A stretch of 64,000 nt of DNA from NCBI GenBank assembly GCA_030267565.1, contig BRXU01000026.1:372001-436000 (forward strand), given 5' to 3'. The notes beneath the pieces are model-generated. The model was not told the DNA's origin and did not search any database. It saw nothing but the letters and a program-made list of their open reading frames with translations. Positions 55,006-64,000 of the stretch are shown here, piece after piece. Within the stretch, counting starts at the first letter, position 1. Each line of letters opens with the position of its first letter. This stretch comes from Pleodorina starrii (Eukaryota > Chlorophyta > Chlorophyceae > Chlamydomonadales > Volvocaceae). The position numbers were made by a program, and so were the translations under genes.

Positions 55006-55710
55006 CCGAAACGAAAACCGCAACTGCAACCGCAAGCGCAAGCGCTCCGTTTTGGCCCGCCTCGTCCCATGGTCCGTGCCGTTCCGGCACACAAGCGCAA
55101 GTGCCTGTTATGCGTGCTGCATAGTACCGTTCATGAAGACTGGGCACTTCCGTGCAGCGGGGCAAGCAGGGCGGACAGGCGAAGGGGGACTCTTGCAGTC
55201 GGCGTCGCCCCAGCCTATGCTCCGTGCCGTTCGACCCCATGCTCCCCAGGTGTGTATGACATGACTGACAGCAGTTATGCGTGTGTCCGGCCCACCCGGT
55301 TTCAGTTCACCTCCCGCTTCGTTGATGACGTGTTCACCCTCAATAATGTGGGCATTTGCAGCGTCCTCCCTGCGGTCGTTGTGCTCCCTGCGGCTCCCCT
55401 CGCCTCATGCTGTGTTGTGCTCCGCCCCGCGTGATGCTCCGCCCCGCTTTGCATTGCCCCATGCTTCGCCCCGCCCCGCCTCGCTCCATGCGTTGGCCCG
55501 CTTTGCGTCGCCCCATGCTCCGCCCCGCCCCGCCTTGTGGCATGGTCCACCCCGCTCCAGCCGATGGTCCTCGCCGTCCCGTGTCGCCCCATGCTGTGCC
55601 CGGCTCCACCCCATTCTCCGGCCCGACTTGCTGTGGCCCATGTTCCACGCCGCTCCACCCCATGGTTCGGGGTGCTCCACAGGTCGGCATGCACCTCCGA
55701 TTTGTCGGCA
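55006..55710. repeat. Degenerate C-rich repeat region
   Basis: From about 55430 the sequence is made of CCCCATGCTCCGCCCCGC-like units resembling 52869-53100. 55085-55430 is unique-looking, with TACCGTTCATGAAGACTGGGC shared in part with 57470. No gene is supported. Confidence 0.5.
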
Positions 55711-56499
55711 CTAGGCAGCGGCACCGCCGGGTTGCTGCACCATTCCGGCGCGCTGGTACGCCAGCAGTATGGTGTCGTACTGATGGGCCGTGCGGTCCGC
55801 CAACAGCGTGAGGCGCTCCCACTCGGCCGCGAGATCGGGGTCGCGGCCCGCCAGTTTGCGGAAGCGCTGTTTGACCTTTTTCTCCTCGTGGTGTTCCGGG
55901 TCGTGAGCGGGCCACAGCGGTGTGAGGAGGAAGAAATTAGCCAGGGAAGTGAAGCGCGTTGGGAGGACGTACAGGGACGCGCGGTGGTAGGATCCGGTCG
56001 GGGGTTTGGCCAGGTGCGCTACCCAGAATCCACGGAAGGTGGCTCCCTGGACGTAGTAGTCCGTCGCGGCGTACGCAGGCTCCAGCGGGAAGCCATAGCG
56101 GCGGATGGGCTGCGGGTTTTGGGCACTGTGTGGCGTGAACTGGACAGTGATGGGGGCGACCACGATTTCGCCAGCCTGGCACAAGGGAGCACGGGGGCGG
56201 GTGGGCGTTTGGATGTGGTTGGTCGGATGGCTTTTTGTGTGTAGTTTCCTTCTGCTAGTTGCTTGGTCTTTGACGCTTTCCGTTTGCCCATTGTGGCTTG
56301 CTTCGTTCGGCTTGCTTTTTCCCCGTTCCCCGTTGCGTTTTGTCCCTGTGGTTGTGTAGAAACGGCGTACCTGCAGGTGCCCGATGCGGATGCTATTGTC
56401 CAGGCCGTCCGGGCGAATGATGATGGCGCGGGGTGGGTATCGTAGGACGTGCACGACGACGACGATCAAGGCTCTTAACAAATTGGAGTCGTGCACCAT
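55711..56499 (-). pseudogene. C-terminal fragment of a PIF1/Helitron-type helicase
   Basis: On the minus strand, exon 56499-56371 (VVHVLRYPPRAIIIRPDG...GHLQ) joins in frame to 56175-55711 (AGEIVVAPITVQFTPH...). RRYGFPLEPAYAATDYYVQGATF and LYVLPTRFTSLANFFLLTPLW match the last helicase motifs of PIF1-like enzymes, where FPL-AYA-T-xx-QG-T is typical. The frame is open even through the intron-like 56370-56176, which has good GTACG/CCAG ends. Motifs I-IV are absent, so this is a fragment, probably carried by a mobile element. It is surrounded by satellite DNA. Confidence 0.5.
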
Positions 56500-56612
56500 T
56501 CCAACCGGTCATTCCTTGTATCTTTTAATACGACCGCCCGCCTATTGTGCGTGCTGTGGGGCAATCGGGGCAATAGGGGCCAGTCAGCCATCCAGTCAGA
56601 CAGCCAGGCAGG

Positions 56613-56686
56613 CAGGCAGTCGTATTGCTCACATTTCGCTGCACCGCAGTCCCGCAGGAAGTTGAATAGCAGTTGGTATGGAGCTC
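56613..56686 (-). repeat. tRNA-related dispersed repeat, partial copy 3
   Basis: Only the distal part is present (GTATTGCTCACATTTCGCTG to AGCAGTTGGTATGGA). It is cut off where the GGGGCTA array begins. Confidence 0.7.
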
Positions 56687-56687
56687 G

Positions 56688-57339
56688 TAGGGGCTAGGGG
56701 CTAGGGGCTAGGGGCTAGGGGCTAGGGGCTAGGGGCTAGGGGCTAGGGGCTAGGGGCTAGGGGCTAGGGGCTAGGGGCTAGGGGCTAGGGGCTAGGGGCT
56801 AGGGGCTAGGGGCTAGGGGCTAGGGGCTAGGGGCTAGGGGCTAGGGGCTAGGGGCTAGGGGCTAGGGGCTAGGGGCTAGGGGCTAGGGGCTAGGGGCTAG
56901 GGGCTAGGGGCTAGGGGCTAGGGGCTAGGGGCTAGGGGCTAGGGGCTAGGGGCTAGGGGCTAGGGGCTAGGGGCTAGGGGCTAGGGGCTAGGGGCTAGGG
57001 GCTAGGGGCTAGGGGCTAGGGGCTAGGGGCTAGGGGCTAGGGGCTAGGGGCTAGGGGCTAGGGGCTAGGGGCTAGGGGCTAGGGGCTAGGGGCTAGGGGC
57101 TAGGGGCTAGGGGCTAGGGGCTAGGGGCTAGGGGCTAGGGGCTAGGGGCTAGGGGCTAGGGGCTAGGGGCTAGGGGCTAGGGGCTAGGGGCTAGGGGCTA
57201 GGGGCTAGGGGCTAGGGGCTAGGGGCTAGGGGCTAGGGGCTAGGGGCTAGGGGCTAGGGGCTAGGGGCTAGGGGCTAGGGGCTAGGGGCTAGGGGCTAGG
57301 GGCTAGGGGCTAGGGGCTAGGGGCTAGGGGCTAGGGGCT
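56688..57339. repeat. (GGGGCTA)n array, about 93 copies
   Basis: A 652-bp homogeneous 7-bp array with no interruptions seen. G4 runs every 7 bases make it a strong candidate for G-quadruplex formation on the plus strand. Confidence 0.97.
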
Positions 57340-57504
57340 CACCCCCGGATCCATCTCCATGTCTTCCCCCACATCCCCCCTTGCCTTTGCCCCCGCTTGT
57401 TCTGTCACTCCCGGGCCGCATGCCTCCCAACACACCCACCCAGCAGTTGTGTGCGCGCTGTACTGTACTACCGTTCATGAAGGCCCGGCGCTTCCGTGCA
57501 GCCA

Positions 57505-57869
57505 GCCAGGCAGCCGTATTGCTCACATTTCGCTGCACACATTTGCAGCAATTGGTATGGAATCTGCTCGCACGGTGGGCGTGGAGCATGGGGCAGCACT
57601 TCAGCGTCGTTGCTGCAGTGCTGCTACTAACAAAGCAGTAACAGGCTCCTGGTCTTTTGGAAAATAAATTTTAATTAAGAAGAGTGTCGCGCAGGATTTG
57701 AACCGGCGTTCTCCGGTTAAAGAGATAAGTGGTCCACCGGGTTTCGAACCGACGACCTCCGGATTCCTTCGTCGGCGACCTAGCAATCCACCATCTAACC
57801 GACATGCCAAAATCGGAGAACCAATTGTCCATACCGAAGTGTGAAAAATGCACGAGTGGCCCTGACAAT
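57505..57869 (-). mobile_element. tRNA-related dispersed repeat, copy 2
   Basis: Same order of blocks as copy 1, with about 30 bp extra (CAGCGTCGTTGCTGCAGTGC) in the middle. Box-B-like minus-strand signals are at about 57690 (GGTTCAAATCC) and 57745 (GGTTCGAAACCC). It ends ATGCACGAGTGGCCCTGACA, after which the sequence departs from copy 1. Confidence 0.62.
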
Positions 57870-57911
57870 CAAATCCCTAAAAGGGATTTGCAAATCCCTA
57901 AAAGGGATTTG
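57870..57911. repeat. Two tandem 21-bp near-palindromes
   Basis: CAAATCCCTAAAAGGGATTTG occurs twice back to back; each can fold into a nine-pair stem with a short loop. It lies exactly between the tRNA-related repeat and the Copia piece. Confidence 0.9.
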
Positions 57912-60900
57912 CACGCTTGACAGCCTGGATACGAACCAGCTCCACGTGGAGGCGCACCTCGCGACGCTCGCGTCCACCTCCACCCCGCCGGTCACGCTCT
58001 TCGCCGGCAAGGACAACGACGGCAGCAAGAACAAGGGAAAGGGCGGCGGCAACGGCTACGGAGGCGGCGGCAACGGCGACGGCGGCGGCAACGGCGACGG
58101 CGGCGGCAACGGCGACGGCGGGCTCAACGGGACCTGCTGAGTCTGGGCACCGGGCGGCGGACTGCCCTAAGCCGAAGAAGGAGTGCACTCTTTGCGGTTT
58201 GCTGGGCCACACCGCAAATGAGTGCCGCGTTGGCGGCCGCGGCGGTGCCGGTGGCGGCCGCGGTGGTGCCGGTGGCGGCGGCGGAAACGCCGCCGCGATC
58301 GAGCGGCCCGTTTTCGCACTTCAGCTGGGCGTTGAGCCGCATATTGGGGCGGCCTCGGCTGAGGCGGCGAGCAGGAAGCTGAAGTACGCTGGGCCTTCTG
58401 AGGGTACGTCAGAGGAGTGCGCTGGGCCTTCTGAGGGCACGTCAGTGGAGTGCGCCTGGGTCATCGATACCGGTGCATTCCACCACTGCACGCCGGATCG
58501 AGATTCGCTCCATAACTACACCGAGCTAAGTGAGCCGATGGTGTTGGTTTTGGGGGGTGGGGGGCGGCGAGCGGCATGAAGCAGTGGGGTACGGGGACGT
58601 AGTGCTGGAGGTTAAGAGAAACCCGTATGCGCCCAGGTATCAGTGCCTGGGTAGGGACCAGCAGATAACGATCGATCAAGGGGGTCTTCTACGTGCCGGG
58701 ATTCCAGTACCGGCTCCTCTCGATGAAACAGCTGACGACCAGGGGCGCAGAGTTCAGTGGTGAGAAACACCTGATGTGGCTTTGGAACAAGAAGGAAGGC
58801 TGGGAGTTGAACGCTGCGACGGGCAACAGCGTCTACGTGATCCAGACCTCAGAGCGCAAGCCGCGGGTGCGGGTAGCTGCTGCGATGCATGCTTCCCGCC
58901 ACCGAACGCGCTGAGCTGTGGCACGCCCGGTACGGTCACCTTAGCTATGGCAACCTGGCGCGCCTGGCCGAGGACATGGTTGAGGGTACGTATGGGTGTG
59001 TCGCCCAAGAGCTTCCAGGACGCAGGGGCGGGAGTGTGCGAGACCTGCGTGAGGGGAAAGCACCCGAAGAAGCCCTTCCCGGACTCCAAATCGTCGGTGA
59101 GTCGGCCTTTGGAGCGGGTGCACATGGACATCATGGGTCCTTTGTCGGTAGAATCGTATGGGGGGTTGACCTACGTGGCCACTTTCTTGGACGGATGAAT
59201 ACACGGGCATGTCTGCGGTGTCTCTATTGAACGAAGGATAAGGGCGAGGCCAGTGCGGCTGTGAATGAAGAGCATGTTGACGCTGCTTGAGACGCAGTCG
59301 GGGATGAAAGTTCAGGCGGTGCGCACGGACCGGGGCAGGGAGTACCTGAATCGTGACGTCCGAGAAGGGAGTTTTCGTGGGCTATGAGTCGGATTCGAAG
59401 GCGTACCGTGTGCTGCTGCCTGATGGGCGGCACATGGTGAGCCGCGATGTCGTGTTCGATGAGCAAGCTGTTGGGCTGTAAAGCTCATACGGATCCGCAG
59501 TACATTCTGGTGGAAATTGATGATGATGACGGGCGGGGAAATGCCAGGGCTCGTGGATGATGATGAAGTTGACGAGCAGGAGGTGGTGGTCGGTGATGGG
59601 GATGAGTCTCCTTCCAGCATGTCGTCGCCCCACAGTGGCGGTGGCGGTTCAGGTTTTGGAGGCGGGGGGAGCGCATCTGGTTCTGGCGCCTCGTCGCCTT
59701 CCTCCGGTGGGGTCTCAGGGTCTCCGTCTCGCGGAAGTGCCAGCGGGGGGGAGGATTCTGTGTCAGGCGAGCGAGTCCGGTGCCGTGGGAGCAAACGAAA
59801 CCTCCGGCACTGGGTCGGCCGCAGGGTCTGACGCCGTGGGAGCAAACGATAGCTCCGCCGGCGTGCAGTCCGCTGAGGATGAAAGCGAGCAGTCTCCGGT
59901 GCCGGCGCGTCGTGTGTCTGCGCGCGCGAACAAAGGCGTTGCTCCGGATCGTCTCACCCTTTGGGCCATTCCGGAGGTCCCCACCACGCATGAAGACGCC
60001 GTGCGGTCCCCAATGCATGTCTGCTATGTGGAGGTTGGCGATGGATGAGGAGATGGCTTCCATCCATTCCAACAGGGTATGGGAATTGGTGATTCCGCCC
60101 AAGGGAGTGCGTCCTCTGCCTAACAAGTGGGTGTATGCTCTGAAGAAGGATGGGCATGGAAATATTGTTCGTCACAAGGCGCGGTGGCAAAGGTGTTCGC
60201 CCAGGTTGAGGAAGGGGCGGGATTATGAGGAGGTATACGTACGCTCCGGTCATCAGCAAACACATTATGCTACGCTGCGTGCTCTGCTGTCGGTTGTTGC
60301 GGCCCAAGATTTCGAGCTGCACTAGCTGGATGTCAAGACGGCGTTTCTGAACGGCAAGCTGGGTGAAGAAGTCTACGTATGTTCAGCAACCTCCGGTCTA
60401 CGGCAATGGAGATCCACGCTACGCGTGCATGCAAGCTGGAGAAGGCGCTCTACGGGCTGAAGCAGGCGCCGCGCGCGCCTGGTATGCACGTTTGAAGTCA
60501 GAGTTGGAGGGCATGGGGTTTACCGTGTCTCAGGCGGATCCGGGCTTGTTCTTTCGGGGTGTGAACGGGGAGCGAGTGTACGTGCTGGTCTACGTCGACG
60601 ATCTGCTCATCGCGGCGAAGAATCTCAGCCCCGTGCGTCAGCTCAAGGCGAAGCTGGTGACGATTTTCGATGTTCAGGACCTGGGGGATGGAGGCCCGCG
60701 TGTTTTTGGGGTTTGAGATCGAGCGGAACCGTCCGAAGCGGAGCATGAAGATGTCGCAGAAGCGCTACGCCTCTGAGGTCGTTGAGAAGTTCGGGTTCAG
60801 GGAGGCAAATGCGCGCGTTCTGCCCATGTCGCCGGGTGCCGTTCTGCGCTCGGCCGGGGAGCCGCTAGCTTGACGTTCGGCGCTTCCCGTACGGTGATGA

Positions 60901-61503
60901 GCTCATCGGCAGTCTGCTGTACTTGTCGGTGGGCACCAGGCCTGATATCTCTGACTCCGTGGGAGCCCTGGCGCGTTACATGGCCAAGCCCACGGTTGAG
61001 CACTGGGAGTTGACGAATGGAGTTTTGCGGCGGTATGTCGCCGGTACGACGACGGGCCTGGGGATTGTGTATTCCGCCAAGTCGAGCGCGCCCTCTCTTC
61101 ACGGGTACTGCGACTCAGGTTATGTTGCGTGCGTGGATACGAGGCGGTCTACCACTGGTTACTTGTTTCTGAATGCCGGTGGTGCGGTGAGCTGGTCGAG
61201 TCGCCTGCGGCCGGCGGTTGCAACGTCGACTGCTGAAGCGGAGTATATATATGGCAAGCGGTGCAGCGTGCGAGGAGGCTTTGTGGTTCCGTCACCTTGC
61301 GCGTGATTTGAAGTTGGTTGCTTTGTCCGTGCCTGTCAAGTGCGACAACCAGGCGGCGATCGATTAAGCTGATCGAGAATCCGATCTCGTCCGTCCGGTC
61401 GAAGCACATTGATGTGCTGCACCACTTTGTTCGTGAGCGTGTGGTGCGCGGAGAGATCTCGTTTGCTTACTGCAAGTCGGCAGATATGGTTGTTATGTTG
61501 TAA
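57912..61503 (+). pseudogene. Ty1/copia-type retrotransposon, truncated and frame-broken
   Basis: Order of domains is gag end, protease, integrase, reverse transcriptase, RNase H, as in Copia. Visible are a Gly/Asn-rich linker, a zinc knuckle CTLCGLLGHTANEC (58184-58225), the protease WVIDTGA (58457-58477), LWHARYGHLSYGNLARLAED (about 58914), CETCVRGKHPKKPF, HMDIMGPLSVESYGGLTYVA, the polymerase start WVYALKKD, the YVDD site (60591-60602), and RNase H with GYCDSGYVACVDTRRSTTGY and TSTAEAEYI. Most of the integrase core is missing between REYLN (about 59345) and KGVFVGYESDSKAYRVL. At least five frame breaks or stops occur, for example at 60322-60324 (ELH stop LDVKTAFLNGKL) and near 60475. It stops abruptly at SADM. 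LTRs were not found. Confidence 0.8.
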
Positions 61504-61542
61504 AACGAGAACGTTTTCGGTCAGACCTCCAGTGAACTGGAG

Positions 61543-61570
61543 GGTTTAGGGTTTTAGGGTTTTTAGGGTA
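61543..61570 (+). repeat. Telomere-like TTTTAGGG run
   Basis: Three to four TTTAGGG/TTTTAGGG units directly follow the truncated Copia end. A short CCCTAAA run also occurs at about 2295-2310 in a WDR11 intron. Confidence 0.8.
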
Positions 61571-61622
61571 ATGATATAATCATGTGTGGGATATCGACTT
61601 GCGCTTGGGAAGCCCCGGCCTG

Positions 61623-61692
61623 CCCCGGATTGTGGCTCAGGACATCCGATGTACCGACTCGGTACATGTCCTGAGCCACGATCTATCCGGGG
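61623..61692. repeat. Long hairpin-forming inverted repeat
   Basis: GTGGCTCAGGACAT (61632-61645) pairs with ATGTCCTGAGCCAC (61666-61679). An inner GTACCGA/TCGGTAC pair lies between, and CCCCGGAT / ATCCGGGG lie just outside with a small bulge. Confidence 0.88.
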
Positions 61693-61739
61693 CCGCTGCC
61701 TTACTGGTTAACATCGATATTAGTGCAACTCACGAGCAC

Positions 61740-62977
61740 TCAGCGCCCGATTTTACAATCCCGATACCTTCATAATTTACACGTCATCTGATTCATATGT
61801 ATCACACGGTAACCAAGTCAGGCGCAAAAATAGCGACTTGCGTGCGTACTTCGGCGCCGCACGCGCTCAAGCCCAGCCGCCGGTGCGTGCGTGGTGTCAA
61901 GCTCAGCAAAGCTTCACACCACAGGGCGCGCGCGTGCCTGTAACACAAGATGTATCTGACTGGGCGATTAACAGCGAGCCCACTACCTCGCTCCACGACA
62001 AGTAAGTGCCGCTTGCAGAGATACAGTTGCGTGAATCAACCTCGCATCTCTCGCGCCCGAAACGATACCACTAGACCAAACTCCCAAACTTCTCAAATAT
62101 ACATAACGTACCAAAACTTCTAAAATAGCCACCCGGATCCGCGCAACCGTGAAGCCCCTCGTCATAATAAGAGGCAGTAGCGGCGTCCAGCTTGGCTGCG
62201 TGGACGGAGTCATGCAGAGCTGCGCATCATCATCAGATGGGTGCTGCGCGCGTCGATTCCGTCAAATAATAGGCCCGACCGTGGTGCCAGTTTCCTCGCT
62301 GGAAGCTGCCACGGGAATATCAAGGGCGGAGCGAGATTGCTGTGCGTGCCACGCAGATCGGTCGTCGAGGCGTTCGTATAGCAGCGACCGATGGTGGGGG
62401 GGGCTGGGACCGGGGAAACCCGTCACCCCACCCCTCTGCTTCCATAACCCACGCCTCGGCTACCGGCCGGGCGTATCATTATTATTATTATGGCAGCGAC
62501 CGATGCAGCCGCCGGTATACATGGGACAGTTCTGCGGGGGCGGGCCATAATAGCAATGGCACCTACCGCATTTCGAGTCTTTGAGTCTTCCCAGCCATGG
62601 GTGCACAAGCACCCGCCCTTGCGCAACTTTGGAACAGAATTATCGCACATAATTTAGGGCTGTGCGACGATAGACCGCCCGTATGTTCATACGGAAATCG
62701 CAGTCACAACTAACCAGGATCGAGGTCCGAACTGACAGATACATACAACCTGGGCTAACACTATTAATAATAAGCTACTGAGGCAGCTGCAGTTGGTAGA
62801 TGATATCTGTTAATAATCAAGCAAGGATCCGCAATCCCTCTTTCCCTCCGCATGCAGCAGGCAGCATATATGGCTACACCCGCTACATAAAAAAGAAACA
62901 CGCAGGCATGGCTCTAGCAGCTGACAGGTATAGACTCCATCATTGCTTGCTTAGGCATACGTGGATAGATTATTGCG
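61740..62977. repeat. Second copy of the M60-like gene 3' flank
   Basis: Aligns with 32776-34023 at high but clearly imperfect identity. It contains its own small insertion near 62392-62490 (GGGGGGGCTGGGACC and an ATT triplet run). The alignment starts within about 5 bp of where the foldback element ends in the other copy. Confidence 0.85.
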
Positions 62978-64000
62978 CTAGATAGCGAAGGGGTTTCGAG
63001 TCCAAGTCGGGAGCGAAGCCAGCGCGTTCCTTGTGCTCTGGCTGACGGGGAATCCCCACTTGGTGTAGAAGGGAACCAGGTTGACTCCTGAGGAGCGAGG
63101 CAGCGGGCGGGGTGAGGCGCGCATCAGCGGGAACACACGCAGGGCGGGCTGCGTGAGCGGATGCGCAATTACGTACATGGTGATAGCTGCGTGGTAGATG
63201 GGACGAGCTACTGGCACAATCAATGGGCGAGGCGTGCAGCAGATGGGCGGCTTGTGTTTTTGAATTTCCAACTTAGCCACAGTGTCCTCGCTCTTGCCAG
63301 GCGCCCGCCGCCCAAGTACGGACAACAACTAGCAACCATTACTGTGCATATGTGCTGCTGGGGTGGAGGCAGGGCGGGGTGGTACAGGTCGAATGCCAAG
63401 GTAAACAATAGAGGCTACACGTACGCGAGCAACGGCCTTGCTTGGTAGGGGGGTAAATGACCCTAGATAGATGATAGAAGAAGATAGATAGATGGATAGA
63501 CAGATAGATGGCCCCACACAAGCGCCCATATTACTTGTACAGATAAATGCAAGCCGTATGACGGAGTTATAGCCTGAACGTATGTATGCACGATGACAAA
63601 ACAGCACTACTGGGCAGCGCCTGCAACAAATAAGTGCAGGCGAGGCACCCAGCCAGCCACGCACCTGCCACTTTGCTCGAAGTTTGGATCCATGTCTGCA
63701 CGTTGTCAGCATCTGGCAATGTGTTGTTGAACTTCTGGTACGCAGCGTTCATCTTGCGGTAGAACTCCCAGCCGAAGCCCTCCTTCAGCTGCGTGTTTAA
63801 TTTATTGTGCGTGTACGTAAGATTGGGCGTTAGTTTGTGTGTTGGGTTTGGGCATTTGTGGGGCAGCAGGGCGGTTAGTTTATCAGCTGGGGGTACATGA
63901 ATGCGTGACGGGCGGGATGGGTGAATGTGTCGCGCGGCGAGGAACACCATTAAGATGGTGTTACATGGGATACGTGATGATGACACTATTCTTAACGTAA
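62978..64000 (-). CDS. Second M60-like peptidase gene, 3' end only
   Basis: The last exon is 63087-62978 (TAG) and the penultimate exon 63788-63665, the same lengths (110 and 124 bp) and phase as in the full gene. The intron between them is 577 bp in both copies. The protein reads LKEGFGWEFYRKMNAAYQKF ... SSKVAGVNLVPFYTKWGFPVS, almost identical to the other copy (one Gly-to-Asp-type region change, DGDN to DADN). The rest, including the HELGH zinc site, lies beyond the right edge. It is a tandem paralog in the same orientation; intactness cannot be judged here. Confidence 0.85.

Noticed and set aside
56688..57339. Interstitial telomere array
   Set aside because: The unit GGGGCTA differs from TTTTAGGG, and arrays are embedded between transposon remnants.
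57912..61503. Active Copia element
   Set aside because: Multiple stops and frame shifts, missing integrase core and no LTRs found.

Overview
The window looks like nuclear DNA of a volvocine green alga (Chlamydomonas/Volvox lineage). The reasons are GC-rich, Ala/Gly/Pro-rich exons, many spliceosomal introns with GT...AG ends and C-rich 3' ends, short TTTTAGGG-type telomere-like runs, candidate TGTAA poly(A) signals, a plastid-type pseudouridine synthase of the plant SVR1 kind, and mobile elements of the L1, Copia and tRNA-SINE classes. Species cannot be fixed from sequence alone. All exon models below were read by eye from splice signals and reading phase.

Layout. 1-12134 (+): most of a WDR11-like gene, 5' end outside the window. 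12135-16759: no supported gene, several dispersed short repeats. 16760-19545 (-): a four-exon sulfotransferase. 19546-20650: divergent promoter region. 20651-26050 (+): an eight-exon RsuA/RluB-type pseudouridine synthase (SVR1-like). 26051-31100: tRNA-Lys(CTT), a decayed ankyrin-repeat gene whose intron holds a GT microsatellite and a tRNA-derived SINE, then tRNA-Pro(TGG). 31101-32775: a large foldback palindrome. 34024-50638 (-): a 19-exon secreted M60-like metallopeptidase gene whose seventh intron contains a 7.2-kb L1-like retrotransposon flanked by an identical 90-bp direct repeat. 50639-61740: a nest of transposon remnants and satellites (Copia pieces, two tRNA-related repeat families, a helicase fragment, and long CGCAAC and GGGGCTA arrays). 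61740-64000: a second, diverged copy of the 3' end and downstream flank of the M60 gene, running off the right edge.

The host genes are unrelated housekeeping or secretory functions: trafficking (WDR11), Golgi-type sulfation, plastid rRNA modification and extracellular proteolysis. The most unusual content is mobile. The L1-like element keeps both ORFs open but has lost the reverse-transcriptase core in frame. It has ORF2 starting directly after the ORF1 stop, a PCNA-binding (PIP-box) type motif near the end of ORF2, and a target duplication far longer than usual. The foldback element, two SINE insertions (one with a 12-bp target duplication and a CTTT tail, one inside a GT repeat) and repeated modules near intron 3' ends are also notable.
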